Source of the DNA: Chloroflexus sp. Y-396-1
GTDB lineage: Bacteria > Chloroflexota > Chloroflexia > Chloroflexales > Chloroflexaceae
DNA length: 64,000 nucleotides
Assembly (NCBI RefSeq): GCF_000516515.1
Contig: NZ_KI911784.1
Location: 3,882,633-3,946,632, forward strand
Reading direction: 5' to 3'
Positions within the stretch are counted from its first letter, which is position 1, and each line of letters opens with the position of its first letter. Below are positions 54,174-63,602 of this stretch, piece by piece. Below the pieces are notes generated by a model that saw only the letters and a list, made by a program, of their open reading frames with translations, was not told where the DNA came from and searched no databases. Made by a program: the position numbers and the translations under genes.

Positions 54174-55313
54174 TCAACTGCGACCAGGAATCGTTCCCCA
54201 GATCAACCACGAAACTCCATTTTCCGTTTGGGGTAATTCGACCGCCGGTAAATCACCGATCGGGTACCAGCGTAATGCCGTACCACGTGCAGTTTGTACT
54301 ACCGCAGCGATTCCGCTACCGTCAGGAGCCCAGCGAATGAGAAGAGGGGTTTCGCGAGACGGTGGTCGTAGCCTGGTTAATGTGCCATCGGGCGACTGCC
54401 GGGTCAGGGTAAAGGTAAAACCGTCATTGACACGCTCGACGGCAACAAAGAGCAGATCATCGCCTTTGAGGAAGGGAGCACGGGCCAAGACGCCATCAGC
54501 AGTACGTGGCTGTGCTTGCAGGGTTTGTACGTCTACCTGCCAGATACCAGGACCGGTAGGTGGGCCGATGAGGAAGAGCGCGGCGCTGCCATCACTAAGC
54601 CAGACGGCTTCTCCACACATGCTCTGCATACCCTCTGGCAGGATCGGGCGACGCAGTTCCTGGCGTTGCGTTTGCCAAAACACCAGCTCACAATCGTCGT
54701 AAAATGTGGCCGACGACTCGACAATCAGAGTGTTACCTGTTGAATCCCAGAGGAATGGATGATACCTGCGTACTGAGCGAGACGGATTAGTTGGATTATC
54801 AACAGGATCATCGGCAAGAACTAATTCGAGCGGCCCTCCACTCGCCGCGATCCGGTAGAGACCGTCAGGGAGATCGCGGATTTCACGGTTGTTTTGAAAC
54901 CGGAGATAGATCAGAGCGCCGTCAGGTGACCAGCGTACCGCACTGAGCTGATGCCCGGCTTCCTCGTAAATGATCTGGAGATTATTGCCGTCAAGATCCG
55001 TGCGTACCAGTCGGTCACCAGCAGCCGCGCCCACCACGTAAACCATCCCGGCGGTGGGGTGGATATCCATATCACTGATCGGCGGAATACCGGCGTATTC
55101 AATTCGTTCACGGGTTAATTGGCGACGTGTCGCGCCATCACGTTCGATACGCGCAATCTGTCCACGGTCGAGTACGTACAATGGCGCCGGTAACAGTGGG
55201 ATGTCCGGTGTTGGGCGTACCACTGCTGCAGTTGGTGATGGGGTGGGCAGTGAGGTCGTGGTGCTACAGGCGATCAGTCCAGCCAGTAGCACGATGAACA
55301 AACGATAACGCAT
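54174..55313 (-). CDS. TolB-like beta-propeller lipoprotein
   Basis: The product is 379 aa from ATG 55313. A lipoprotein signal MRYRLFIVLLAGLIAC has its lipobox Cys at 16, then a Thr/Pro-rich linker. The rest holds WD40-like/PD40 repeats (IERDGATRRQLT, WSPDGALIYLRF, WAPDGSGIAAV). Such domains bind peptides or lipids at the cell surface; no enzymatic residues are seen. The frame is open back to 55409 but without a ribosome site. It appears monocistronic. Confidence 0.82.
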   Translation of the reverse strand: MRYRLFIVLLAGLIACSTTTSLPTPSPTAAVVRPTPDIPLLPAPLYVLDRGQIARIERDGATRRQLTRERIEYAGIPPISDMDIHPTAGMVYVVGAAAGDRLVRTDLDGNNLQIIYEEAGHQLSAVRWSPDGALIYLRFQNNREIRDLPDGLYRIAASGGPLELVLADDPVDNPTNPSRSVRRYHPFLWDSTGNTLIVESSATFYDDCELVFWQTQRQELRRPILPEGMQSMCGEAVWLSDGSAALFLIGPPTGPGIWQVDVQTLQAQPRTADGVLARAPFLKGDDLLFVAVERVNDGFTFTLTRQSPDGTLTRLRPPSRETPLLIRWAPDGSGIAAVVQTARGTALRWYPIGDLPAVELPQTENGVSWLIWGTIPGRS

Positions 55314-55483
55314 AGCAGTATCAATCTTGTTGCAAATAAGCTCACTTTGAAGCCAAGTGAAACGGTTTTGGTAATAACAATCTGATATGTTAATGGTAGA
55401 AATAAGCACCGGTTGTTAGTATACGTCATCTTTCCAATGTTCGCATAAGCCATCATTGATTTCACCGCAAAAAGGCAATCGTC

Positions 55484-55740
55484 TCACCACAGAGACCACA
55501 GAGATCACAGAGACTACAGATAGATTTATCTTCTGTCCAAAGTAGAGTGTAAAAATTTTTCTTATATGCCTTGAAAGGTTGAAAAAGTTACCCTTTTCCT
55601 CATAAATCTTGCACGCTCTGTGCGCCTTATGTGCTCCATGATAAGTTTTTGCAGTAGACTCATCCTTTTATTCATAAACCTTACACGCTCTGTGTACTCT
55701 GTGTGCTCCGTGGTAAGTTTTTGCAGTGCACTCATCATTT
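55484..55740. repeat. ACAGAG-type repeat remnants and a 72-nt period duplication
   Basis: CACCACAGAGACCACAGAGA at about 55487 begins an arm. Two copies of a ~64-nt segment with CACGCTCTGTG and AAGTTTTTGCAGT lie at 55601-55664 and 55673-55738. They belong to the word family at 36418-36639. Confidence 0.8.
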
Positions 55741-55748
55741 AAAGGGTA

Positions 55749-55754
55749 TATAAT
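55749..55754 (+). promoter_or_regulatory. Candidate -10 (TATAAT) of the signalling genes
   Basis: A consensus TATAAT lies 51 nt before the kinase start at 55806. No good -35 at normal spacing was seen. Confidence 0.35.
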
Positions 55755-55805
55755 ACTCTTGCATGCAATGACGATCTTCTGAATATTGCGACATTGTATG
55801 AATAT

Positions 55806-57901
55806 ATGAATTCACATCATCCACTCACAGCCCTCTTATCCCCTATATCCCCCCTGGAAGCACCGTTTGGTGACCGACAGCGGTACGGCGCAGTGCTCTT
55901 GTGGCCGATTTTTGTCGTCTTGACGCTTATTTCCGGCCTGTTTAGCATTGTCAGCCCCTTCCTCTACGCCCAACCAGAAATCCCGCTGCTAGCATCGACA
56001 GTGATGACCATCACGTTTGCAGGTGGGGCCTGGATGGTACGCCGTGGAGCGACCTATTCAGGTGCAGGTCTGGTATGTGGCATGCTCTGGTTGGTCGTCA
56101 CCATTGCAGCTCTCTTCAGCGGTGGCGTGCGTAGCTCGGCAGTGCTCAACTATGTTATTGTTGTGCTCCTGGCAGGTATTGGGTTTGGTCGCTACGGAGC
56201 ATCAGGTGCTGCTCTGGCAAGCAGTGCTGCGATGGTTGGGGGCTGTGGCTGCTCGAAGGAACCGGTTGGTTACCACAGACGACGCAGTTGTTGGAGACAC
56301 CGCTCGTCTACACCATTTTGATCTCGGTTATCCTGTTCCTGACCAGTGCCATTGTCTTTATCGTTGATGTGCAGCTTTCCAACGCTCTACGAAAGAGTCG
56401 GCAAGAGGCTGTGGAACGCGAGCGAGCTGAGCAACGGTTGCGTCAGGCGTTGCTGGCAGCGCGGGCAGGTGCCTGGGAGTGGGATGCCCAAGCGCAAACC
56501 ATTCGTTGGTCACCAGAAAATTATCCTCTACTTGCTATCGAACCTACTCAAGAAAAACTTACTTTTCGCACATGGCTTGAGCGCATTCATCCCGACGATC
56601 GGGCCACCGTTCAGGAGACGGTTGAACGTGCTATCAAAACCAACCAGGCATTGACCGTTGATTTTCGGGTGATCTTACCTGATGGCACAATCCGCTGGTT
56701 GCGTGGGGTTGGTCAGCCGGTCGTAGACTCAGATGGCGTATTGCAAGAGATGTACGGTCTTCAAATTGATATTACTGACCAGAAAGCAATTGAAGCCGAT
56801 CTCCAACGCAGCCAACTCTACTATCGTAGTCTGGTGGAAGATATGCCGGCCCTGATCTGTCGTTTTCAGGCCGATGGTACGCTGACGTTTGTGAACGATC
56901 TCTACTGCAAGACATTCCAGCGTTCTCGCGAGGAACTTATCGGTTTCAATTTCTTCGAGCTCATTCCCCCCGAACGACGGGCGCAGGTTGCCGCTGATAT
57001 TCGTCAGCTTACTCCTGAGCAGCCGACCATGGAACATGAGCACGAAGTATTGCAACCCGATGGCACAATTGGCTGGCAGCGCTGGATCAATCGTCTGCTG
57101 CTCGACGATAATGGCGTACCAGTAGAGTATCAAGCGGTAGGGATCGATGTTACCGCACGAAAGAAGGCCGAGATTGAACGTGACCGTCTGTTAAATGAAC
57201 TAGCCGCTCGCAACGCTGAACTGGAACAGTTTACATACACGGTCTCGCACGATCTCAAAAGCCCGCTCATTACGATTAAAGGTTTTGCAAGCTATATTCA
57301 ACGTGATATAGCAACTGGTAATTTAGAGCGGATTCCTGCCGATCTGCAACGGATCATCGTCGCTGCCGACCGTATGTATCAGTTACTCGAGGATCTGCTT
57401 AATCTGTCACGAGCCGGTAGGAAACTCAGTCAACCCAGCCGGATCAGTCTGGGGTTATTGATCAGTGAGGCAGCGGCCAGTGTGAGTGGCCGATTGGCCG
57501 AACGAAATGTTTACCTCCATCTACCACCAAACCTGCCGGAAGTTTATGGTGATCGCACACGATTGCGTGAAGTGTTTCAGAATCTGATCGACAACGCAGC
57601 GAAATTTATGGGCGATCAACCAAACCCGCAGATCTGGATCGATGCCCGGCTTGCTGATCAGCCTGGTTTTGTTCTCGTCAGTGTTCGTGATAATGGGATC
57701 GGCATCGAACCGCGTCATGCGCAGCGCATATTCGGCCTCTTCGAGCGTCTCAACATGCAGATTGAGGGAACCGGTATCGGTCTGGCGCTGGCACGCCGTA
57801 TTGTCGAAGCGCACGGTGGTAAGATATGGGTGGAATCAGAGGGTTTAGGAAAAGGTGCAACGTTTTACATTACATTGCCGCTGCCACCTGTATCAGAGTA
57901 G
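55806..57901 (+). pseudogene. Sensor histidine kinase split by a -1 shift at a G5 tract
   Basis: Two frames make one kinase. The first (55806-56321) encodes about six membrane segments up to ASSAAMVGG. The second, read from about 56241, continues LWLLEGTGWLPQ..LETPLVYTILISV and reaches the stop at 57901. Adding one G to the five at 56239-56243 restores a continuous product of about 699 aa. After the membrane part there are two PAS domains, HisKA with YTVSHDLKSPL, and HATPase_c with NLIDNAAK, DNGIGIE and GTGIGLALA. The break may be a sequencing error, a recent mutation, or a phase-variable or slippage tract. An ATG in the second frame at 56288 could start a partial protein retaining the kinase core. 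Confidence 0.75.
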
Positions 57902-57937
57902 GTAGTGTAGTAATGAAATGTTACGGTAAGGAGTACA

Positions 57938-58390
57938 ATGATGTCGGGCAATATCGATCCAGTGGTGATTCTGCTGGTGGAAGATAACCCTGATCACACT
58001 GAACTGATCACTCGTGTGCTGAGCGATCATCGCATTCCCAACCGCATCATCCACGTTGCTGATGGCGAAGCGGCGCTTGATTATCTGAGACGATGCTACC
58101 CATATGCAGACCCGACAACCAATCCATCCCCTCACATCGTGTTGCTTGATTTGCAACTTCCACGTTTGAGTGGCCTAGAGGTATTGCAAGCGATTAAAAC
58201 CGACGCCATGCTTAGCCACCTTCCAGTAGTAGTCGTGACAACATCGCGGATGGAAAGTGATCTTCGCTTGGCGTATCAGTTTCATGCCAACAGTTATCTG
58301 GTCAAGCCGGTCGATTTTGAGCAGTTTAGCCGGATGATGAACGATTTGGGTGATTACTGGCTGGAGTGGAATCGGGTGCTTCATACCTGA
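57938..58390 (+). CDS. Single-domain response regulator (Rcp1-like)
   Basis: This 150-aa receiver-only protein begins after AAGGAG. It has LLVEDNPDHTEL, the phospho-acceptor in VLLDLQLPRLSG, VVVVTTS and SYLVKPVD. A loop-extended alpha-2/beta-3 region (YPYADPTTNPSPH) resembles regulators that pair with phytochrome-type kinases. It lies 36 nt after the kinase, so it is likely the kinase's partner. With no output domain it must act by protein contact. Confidence 0.9.
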   Translation: MMSGNIDPVVILLVEDNPDHTELITRVLSDHRIPNRIIHVADGEAALDYLRRCYPYADPTTNPSPHIVLLDLQLPRLSGLEVLQAIKTDAMLSHLPVVVVTTSRMESDLRLAYQFHANSYLVKPVDFEQFSRMMNDLGDYWLEWNRVLHT

Positions 58391-58432
58391 ACCGAGCCTG
58401 TTCATCCGCGTGTAATTGACAGGTAGTTTGCG

Positions 58433-60520
58433 GTGAAACCACATATTTTGTTAGTCGAAGACAACCCAGATCACGTTGCGCTTATCCAACGGGCATTTGA
58501 ACAGAGTGCAGTACAGATCACAGCTACATCATCACTCCACGAAGCCCGACAACTCTTAGCAACCCAATCCTTCGACCTGATTATTTGCGATTTGTACATG
58601 CCTGACGGTCGTAGTGATGAATTGCTGACTATCACGGATACAGATGTACCCTTACCGGTAGTCTTAATGACCGGCCATGGAGATGAACAAACTGCGGTAG
58701 CAGCACTTAAGGCGGGAGCATTGGATTATGTGGTGAAGACGCCAGCAACTCTGCTTGAACTTCCGCGGATCGCCGAACGAGCGTTGCGTGAGCGCCGGTT
58801 ATTCATCGAACGACAACAGGCTTTACAGGCCTTACAGCGGAGCGAACGACTCTTTCGCGCAATGATTGAACGCAGCAGTGATGCAGTTTTAATTGTCGAT
58901 CGGCATGGGTTTGTTCGCTATGCCAGTCCCTCGACTCGTCATCTGCTCGGCTATCAGGTAGAGGGATTCCTGTCGCAACCGGTGGCAAGTTTTCCCTTTA
59001 TTCATCCTGCTGATCGCGAACGGGTCAAGAACATCTTTTTCGATTTGGTTCAGCGATCCGGGGCTTCGACGATCACCGAGTTTCGAGCGCTTCATGCCGG
59101 TGGTGGTTGGCGTTGGATCGAAGCAACCGCCTCCAACTGGCTCGATGATCCGGCGGTAGAGGGGGTAATCGTTAACTACCGCGATGTGACCGAACGAAAA
59201 TTGATGGAATTGCGCCTACAACACGGGATTTTGCACGACGCACTTACCGGTTTGCCAAACCGTCTGCTCTTAAGTGATCGGTTGGATCAGGCGATCAAAC
59301 GGAGCCAGCGCCATCCCAATTACCACTTTGCCGTGCTCTTTCTTGATCTCGATCATTTCAAGTTTATCAATGATAGTTTTGGTCACCCGGTTGGTGATCG
59401 ATTCCTAGTGGCGGTTGCAACACGATTGTACCGTTGTCTGCGCGCCATAGACACATGTGCACGCCTGGGTGGTGATGAGTTTGTTGTCCTGCTTGATGAT
59501 ATAGCTTCCGTTGAACAGGCGGTAAGCGTTGCCGAGCGTATCTTACAGCAGTTAGACCGTCCGGTTGAAGTTGATGGTCATCTCCTTCATTCCTCTGCCA
59601 GTATTGGAATTGTGTTTGGCTCGCCAGAATATAGCGAGCCGGCTGAAGTATTACGTGACGCTGATATTGCAATGTATCGGGCAAAAGCGGCTGGCAAGTC
59701 GCGCTATGTGGTCTTTCAGCCAGTTATGCGCGAAGCGGCGCAGGCACGGCTGGGGCTTGAAAACGATCTGAGACGTGCCGTAACATTGCGTGAGTTTGTC
59801 GTCTATTACCAGCCAATTGTTAACATTCATTCTGGGACATTAATCGGATTTGAGGCATTGGTGCGCTGGCAACATCCAGTGCGTGGTTTACTCACGCCGG
59901 CAGCTTTTCTTGACGTTGCTGAGGAGATTGGTTTAGGAGATGCCATTGGTTGGCAGGTGATGGAACTTGTCTGCCGGCAACTGGCCGAATGGCGACAAAC
60001 GTTATTGGCCAACGATCTGTCAATTCACGTGAACCTTTCGGCGCGCCAGTTTATGTTGCCCGATCTCTATTCACGTCTCGTACAGTTGTTAGAACAGTAT
60101 CATCTACCACCACGATCGATCAAATTAGAACTCACCGAGAGCACTCTGATGGAATACAATCAGGAAGCTGCCGCAGTGTTGGCAAGTCTCCGTAATTATG
60201 GTATTCAAATCGTTATTGACGATTTTGGGGTTGGTTACTCTTCTTTGAGTTATTTGATCAAGTTACCGATTGATCAGATCAAAATTGATCGGAACTTCAT
60301 TATTCAACTCAATCAGGATCGCCATTCAGAAGCGATTGTAAGTGCTATTATCAATTTAGCGCGTGGACTGCATCTTGCAGTGGTAGCTGAGGGTTTGGAA
60401 ACCGCTGAGCAGCTCGAACGAATGCGAGTGGCGGGATGCGATTACGGTCAAGGATATTTGCTTGGTTATCCATTATCGGCTGAAGAAGCAAGCCGACTGC
60501 TGCAACAGGTATTGCAGTAG
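58433..60520 (+). CDS. REC-PAS-GGDEF-EAL cyclic-di-GMP signalling protein
   Basis: This 695-aa protein starts at GTG 58433. An N-terminal receiver (LLVEDNPDHVALIQ, acceptor in LIICDLYMPDG) is followed by PAS at about residues 135-260. GGDEF with the active ARLGGDEFVVLL motif is followed by EAL with GFEALVRWQHP, LELTESTLME, DDFGVGYSSL and KIDRNFI. Both catalytic motifs look intact, so it may make and degrade c-di-GMP, switched by phosphorylation. It follows the response regulator by 42 nt and is probably co-transcribed with the kinase. Confidence 0.92.
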   Translation: MKPHILLVEDNPDHVALIQRAFEQSAVQITATSSLHEARQLLATQSFDLIICDLYMPDGRSDELLTITDTDVPLPVVLMTGHGDEQTAVAALKAGALDYVVKTPATLLELPRIAERALRERRLFIERQQALQALQRSERLFRAMIERSSDAVLIVDRHGFVRYASPSTRHLLGYQVEGFLSQPVASFPFIHPADRERVKNIFFDLVQRSGASTITEFRALHAGGGWRWIEATASNWLDDPAVEGVIVNYRDVTERKLMELRLQHGILHDALTGLPNRLLLSDRLDQAIKRSQRHPNYHFAVLFLDLDHFKFINDSFGHPVGDRFLVAVATRLYRCLRAIDTCARLGGDEFVVLLDDIASVEQAVSVAERILQQLDRPVEVDGHLLHSSASIGIVFGSPEYSEPAEVLRDADIAMYRAKAAGKSRYVVFQPVMREAAQARLGLENDLRRAVTLREFVVYYQPIVNIHSGTLIGFEALVRWQHPVRGLLTPAAFLDVAEEIGLGDAIGWQVMELVCRQLAEWRQTLLANDLSIHVNLSARQFMLPDLYSRLVQLLEQYHLPPRSIKLELTESTLMEYNQEAAAVLASLRNYGIQIVIDDFGVGYSSLSYLIKLPIDQIKIDRNFIIQLNQDRHSEAIVSAIINLARGLHLAVVAEGLETAEQLERMRVAGCDYGQGYLLGYPLSAEEASRLLQQVLQ

Positions 60521-60646
60521 CATTTGTTCGTGTTCGATGTCACAGACGGGAATGCCGGACAATCCATCGTTCAGCGGTGTATGCAGTTGCCAATCGGTGT
60601 ATACTCAAATTGAGCTATTGTATGTGTATCGGAGAACATTTTACGC

Positions 60647-61534
60647 ATGCTGACACACCTCGCTCTACCGGCTTCGCTGCAAGCCCTTTTTCCCTTCCGG
60701 GTTGGCGAGTATGCACTGCCCGGTGGTGCTGGCGTGATGCGCTTCGTCGACGAAGGTGCAGGGACACCGGTGGTGCTTCTGCACGGGAATCCAACCTGGT
60801 CCTTCTTTTACCGACGCCTGATCATGGCACTCCGTGACCGGCGGCGGGTGATCGCGCCTGACCATCTCGGTTGTGGCTTGTCAGACAAACCACCACACTA
60901 CCAGTATTGCCTTGCCAACCATATTCATCATCTTGAACATCTGTTAGCCTGGCTCAACCTAGGGCCGGTTGATCTGGTGGTTCATGATTGGGGTGGCGCC
61001 ATCGGAATGGGATGGGCCGTTCGCCATCCTGAACTGGTGCGGCGGATCGTATTGCTGAATACGGCAGCATTTCTCTCGCCGTATGTGCCGTGGCGCATTG
61101 CGGTTGGGAAGTTACCATGGGTCGGCGAATGGGCCATTCGACACATGAATGCCTTTGCCCTTGCCGCTACAGTGATGGCCGTCACGCGACCGTTAGATCC
61201 AGCAGTGCGGGCCGGTTATCTCTGGCCATATCAGACGCCGGCTGATCGGGTGGCGATTGCCCGTTTTGTGCAAGATATTCCACTCCATCCAGGGCATCGA
61301 ACCTGGCCGGTTGTCGATGCTATTGATCGCGATCTGGTGGTGCTTCGTCATAAAGAGGTGCGCATTTTTTGGGGTGGACGTGATTGGTGTTTCGATGATC
61401 GCTTTCTTGCCGGATGGTTGAACCGTTTCCCAAGCGCATATGTGACCCGTCTCGATGATGCTGGGCATTACGTATTGGAAGATGCCTCTGATGCGATGAT
61501 TGCATACCTGGCACAGTGGTTGCTGGCCGAATGA
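60647..61534 (+). CDS. oleB: OleB-like haloalkane dehalogenase-fold hydrolase
   Basis: This 295-aa alpha/beta hydrolase has HGNPTWSFFYR, the nucleophile Asp in VVHDWGGAIGM (Asp about 114) and a terminal DDAGHYVLED His. An Asp nucleophile and the HGNPTWSFFYR line are typical of OleB, the beta-lactone decarboxylase of the long-chain olefin pathway, and of haloalkane dehalogenases. The OleC-like gene two genes downstream favours OleB. A GGAG lies 12 nt before ATG 60647. Alone it would be called haloalkane dehalogenase-like. Confidence 0.82.
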   Translation: MLTHLALPASLQALFPFRVGEYALPGGAGVMRFVDEGAGTPVVLLHGNPTWSFFYRRLIMALRDRRRVIAPDHLGCGLSDKPPHYQYCLANHIHHLEHLLAWLNLGPVDLVVHDWGGAIGMGWAVRHPELVRRIVLLNTAAFLSPYVPWRIAVGKLPWVGEWAIRHMNAFALAATVMAVTRPLDPAVRAGYLWPYQTPADRVAIARFVQDIPLHPGHRTWPVVDAIDRDLVVLRHKEVRIFWGGRDWCFDDRFLAGWLNRFPSAYVTRLDDAGHYVLEDASDAMIAYLAQWLLAE

Positions 61535-61546
61535 GGAGAATGATCT

Positions 61547-63583
61547 ATGCACCGTGAGACTATTCAGCCGCCGGTTGCGATGCGGAAACCGGTGATTATC
61601 CGCTTACACGGCGACGAGATTGTTGATGAATTTGCCTGGCTTGAGGATCGGAACGATCCGGCAGTGATCGCCTACCTCGAAGCGGAAAATGCCTATGCCG
61701 AGGCAGTTATGGCGCCGACAGCAGCTTTGCGCGAGCGGCTCTACCACGAGATGCGTGGTCGTATCAAGGAAGATGATTGTTCGGTACCGGTTCCTCGCGG
61801 TCGTTACCGCTACTACACTCGCACCGAACAGGGTGCTGAGTACCCGTTGATGTGCCGAAAAGTCGGTGATGATGGTCCCGAAGAGGTGTTACTTGACTTG
61901 AATGCCCTAGCTACCGGATATACTTTTTGCCGTCTTGGCCCGTATGAGCCGTCACCTGATCAGCAGCGGCTGGCGTATGGTCTCGATACAACCGGTTCCA
62001 TCATTTTTACCCTGTTTATCAAGGATTTGGTAACCGGTGCAGTGCTGGATGCACCGATTGAACGTGTTGATGAAGCGCAGTGGGCTGACGATCAAACCCT
62101 CTTTTACACAGTGTACGATGATGCGCATCGTTCGTATCGACTGTATCGCCACGTGCTCGGTACCTCACCCGCTAATGATGTCTTGATCTACGAAGAGACC
62201 GACGAGCGTTTCCATCTCAGCCTGCGGCGAAGTCGTTCCGGTATGTATTTGCTGCTCACCTGTTATAGCCACAACGGGACTGAAGTGCATTATCTGCCGA
62301 CGGCAACTCCTTTTGCCGAGTGGCAGGTGATCTATCCACGTCGCCCGCAGATTGAATACTTTGTCGATCACCACGGCGATCACTTTTATATCAGAACGAA
62401 TGACGGCGCCGAGAATTTTCGGCTTCTGCGCGCCCCGGTAAGCGATCCAACGAACACGGTTGAAATCTTGCCAGGGCGTGACGATACCCTGCTTGATCGC
62501 ATTGATTGCTTTGCCGATTATCTGGTCGTCTATGAGCGACGGGCCGGTTTGCGGCAGATTCGGATTAGTGATCCAGATGGGCTCAACCCACGCTACATCG
62601 ACTTCCCCGAACCGGTCTACACTTGTCAGGCAGACGTAAATGTCGAATTCGCAACCGATCAGCTTCGCTTGATCTACAGCTCATTAGTAACGCCGTCATC
62701 GGTTATCAGCTATGACATGCGTCATGGAACCTGGCAGGTGCTGAAGCAGGAAGAGATTCCTTCTGGCTACGATCCATCGCTCTATGTGAGTGAGCGCTTG
62801 ACCGCAACCGCACCCGATGGCGCACAGGTCCCAATTTCTATCGTTTATCGCCGTGATCGACCACATCAGCGGGGACCCTGTTTGTTATACGGGTACGGGG
62901 CGTATGGCTACAGCTATGATCCGGTGTTCGACAGTAAGCGACTGAGTCTGCTTGATCGGGGGTTTGCCGTAGCGATCGCGCATGTCCGTGGTGGTCAGGA
63001 ACTAGGACGGCAGTGGTACGAACAGGGTCGGCTCCTTCACAAGCCAAATACGTTCAGTGATTTTATTGCCTGTGCCGAACACCTGATTGCGGAAGGCTAC
63101 ACTTCGCCATCACAACTGGCAATCAATGGGCGAAGCGCTGGTGGTCTGTTGATGGGGGCAGTCGTTAATGCTCGTCCTGATCTGTTCCAGGCCGTGGTAG
63201 CCGGAGTTCCATTCACGAATGTAATTATTGCAATGCTAAAACCTGATCTCCCACTGACGGTAACTGAATGGGAGCAATGGGGAAATCCGGCAATTGAGAA
63301 CGAATATCGAGTGATGCGGGCCTACGATCCCTACCTGAACATCAAATCAGGGCAGTATCCTCACATCCTGGTTACTGCTGGGCTACACGATTTACAAGTA
63401 CCGTACTGGGATCCGGCAAAGTGGGTGGCAAAACTGCGCACAATGAAAACCAACGATACAATGCTCCTACTGCGCACCAATTTGCAAGCCGGGCACAGCG
63501 GTCATTCAGGTCGGTTCGCCCGCCTTGAAGAGTTTGCCTGGGAATATGCCTTCATTCTGACCGCTCTAGGCATTGATCAGTAG
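61547..63583 (+). CDS. Oligopeptidase B-like S9 family peptidase
   Basis: This 678-aa protein has an N-terminal beta-propeller followed by an alpha/beta hydrolase domain with the Ser in NGRSAGGLLMG (residue about 530), a catalytic Asp in AGLHDLQVPYW and His in AGHSGHSG. The DEFAWLEDRNDP start and length match oligopeptidase B, which cuts short peptides after basic residues. It lies 12 nt after the oleB-like gene and 20 nt before the oleC-like gene, so it seems co-transcribed although its activity has no obvious tie to olefin synthesis. Confidence 0.9.
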   Translation: MHRETIQPPVAMRKPVIIRLHGDEIVDEFAWLEDRNDPAVIAYLEAENAYAEAVMAPTAALRERLYHEMRGRIKEDDCSVPVPRGRYRYYTRTEQGAEYPLMCRKVGDDGPEEVLLDLNALATGYTFCRLGPYEPSPDQQRLAYGLDTTGSIIFTLFIKDLVTGAVLDAPIERVDEAQWADDQTLFYTVYDDAHRSYRLYRHVLGTSPANDVLIYEETDERFHLSLRRSRSGMYLLLTCYSHNGTEVHYLPTATPFAEWQVIYPRRPQIEYFVDHHGDHFYIRTNDGAENFRLLRAPVSDPTNTVEILPGRDDTLLDRIDCFADYLVVYERRAGLRQIRISDPDGLNPRYIDFPEPVYTCQADVNVEFATDQLRLIYSSLVTPSSVISYDMRHGTWQVLKQEEIPSGYDPSLYVSERLTATAPDGAQVPISIVYRRDRPHQRGPCLLYGYGAYGYSYDPVFDSKRLSLLDRGFAVAIAHVRGGQELGRQWYEQGRLLHKPNTFSDFIACAEHLIAEGYTSPSQLAINGRSAGGLLMGAVVNARPDLFQAVVAGVPFTNVIIAMLKPDLPLTVTEWEQWGNPAIENEYRVMRAYDPYLNIKSGQYPHILVTAGLHDLQVPYWDPAKWVAKLRTMKTNDTMLLLRTNLQAGHSGHSGRFARLEEFAWEYAFILTALGIDQ

Positions 63584-63602
63584 TGTGACAGTGAGGGTAT
63601 CA

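Noticed and set aside
55410..55483. N-terminal extension of the TolB-like lipoprotein
   Set aside because: The lipoprotein signal begins at the ATG at 55313; the upstream codons have no ribosome site and would bury the signal peptide.
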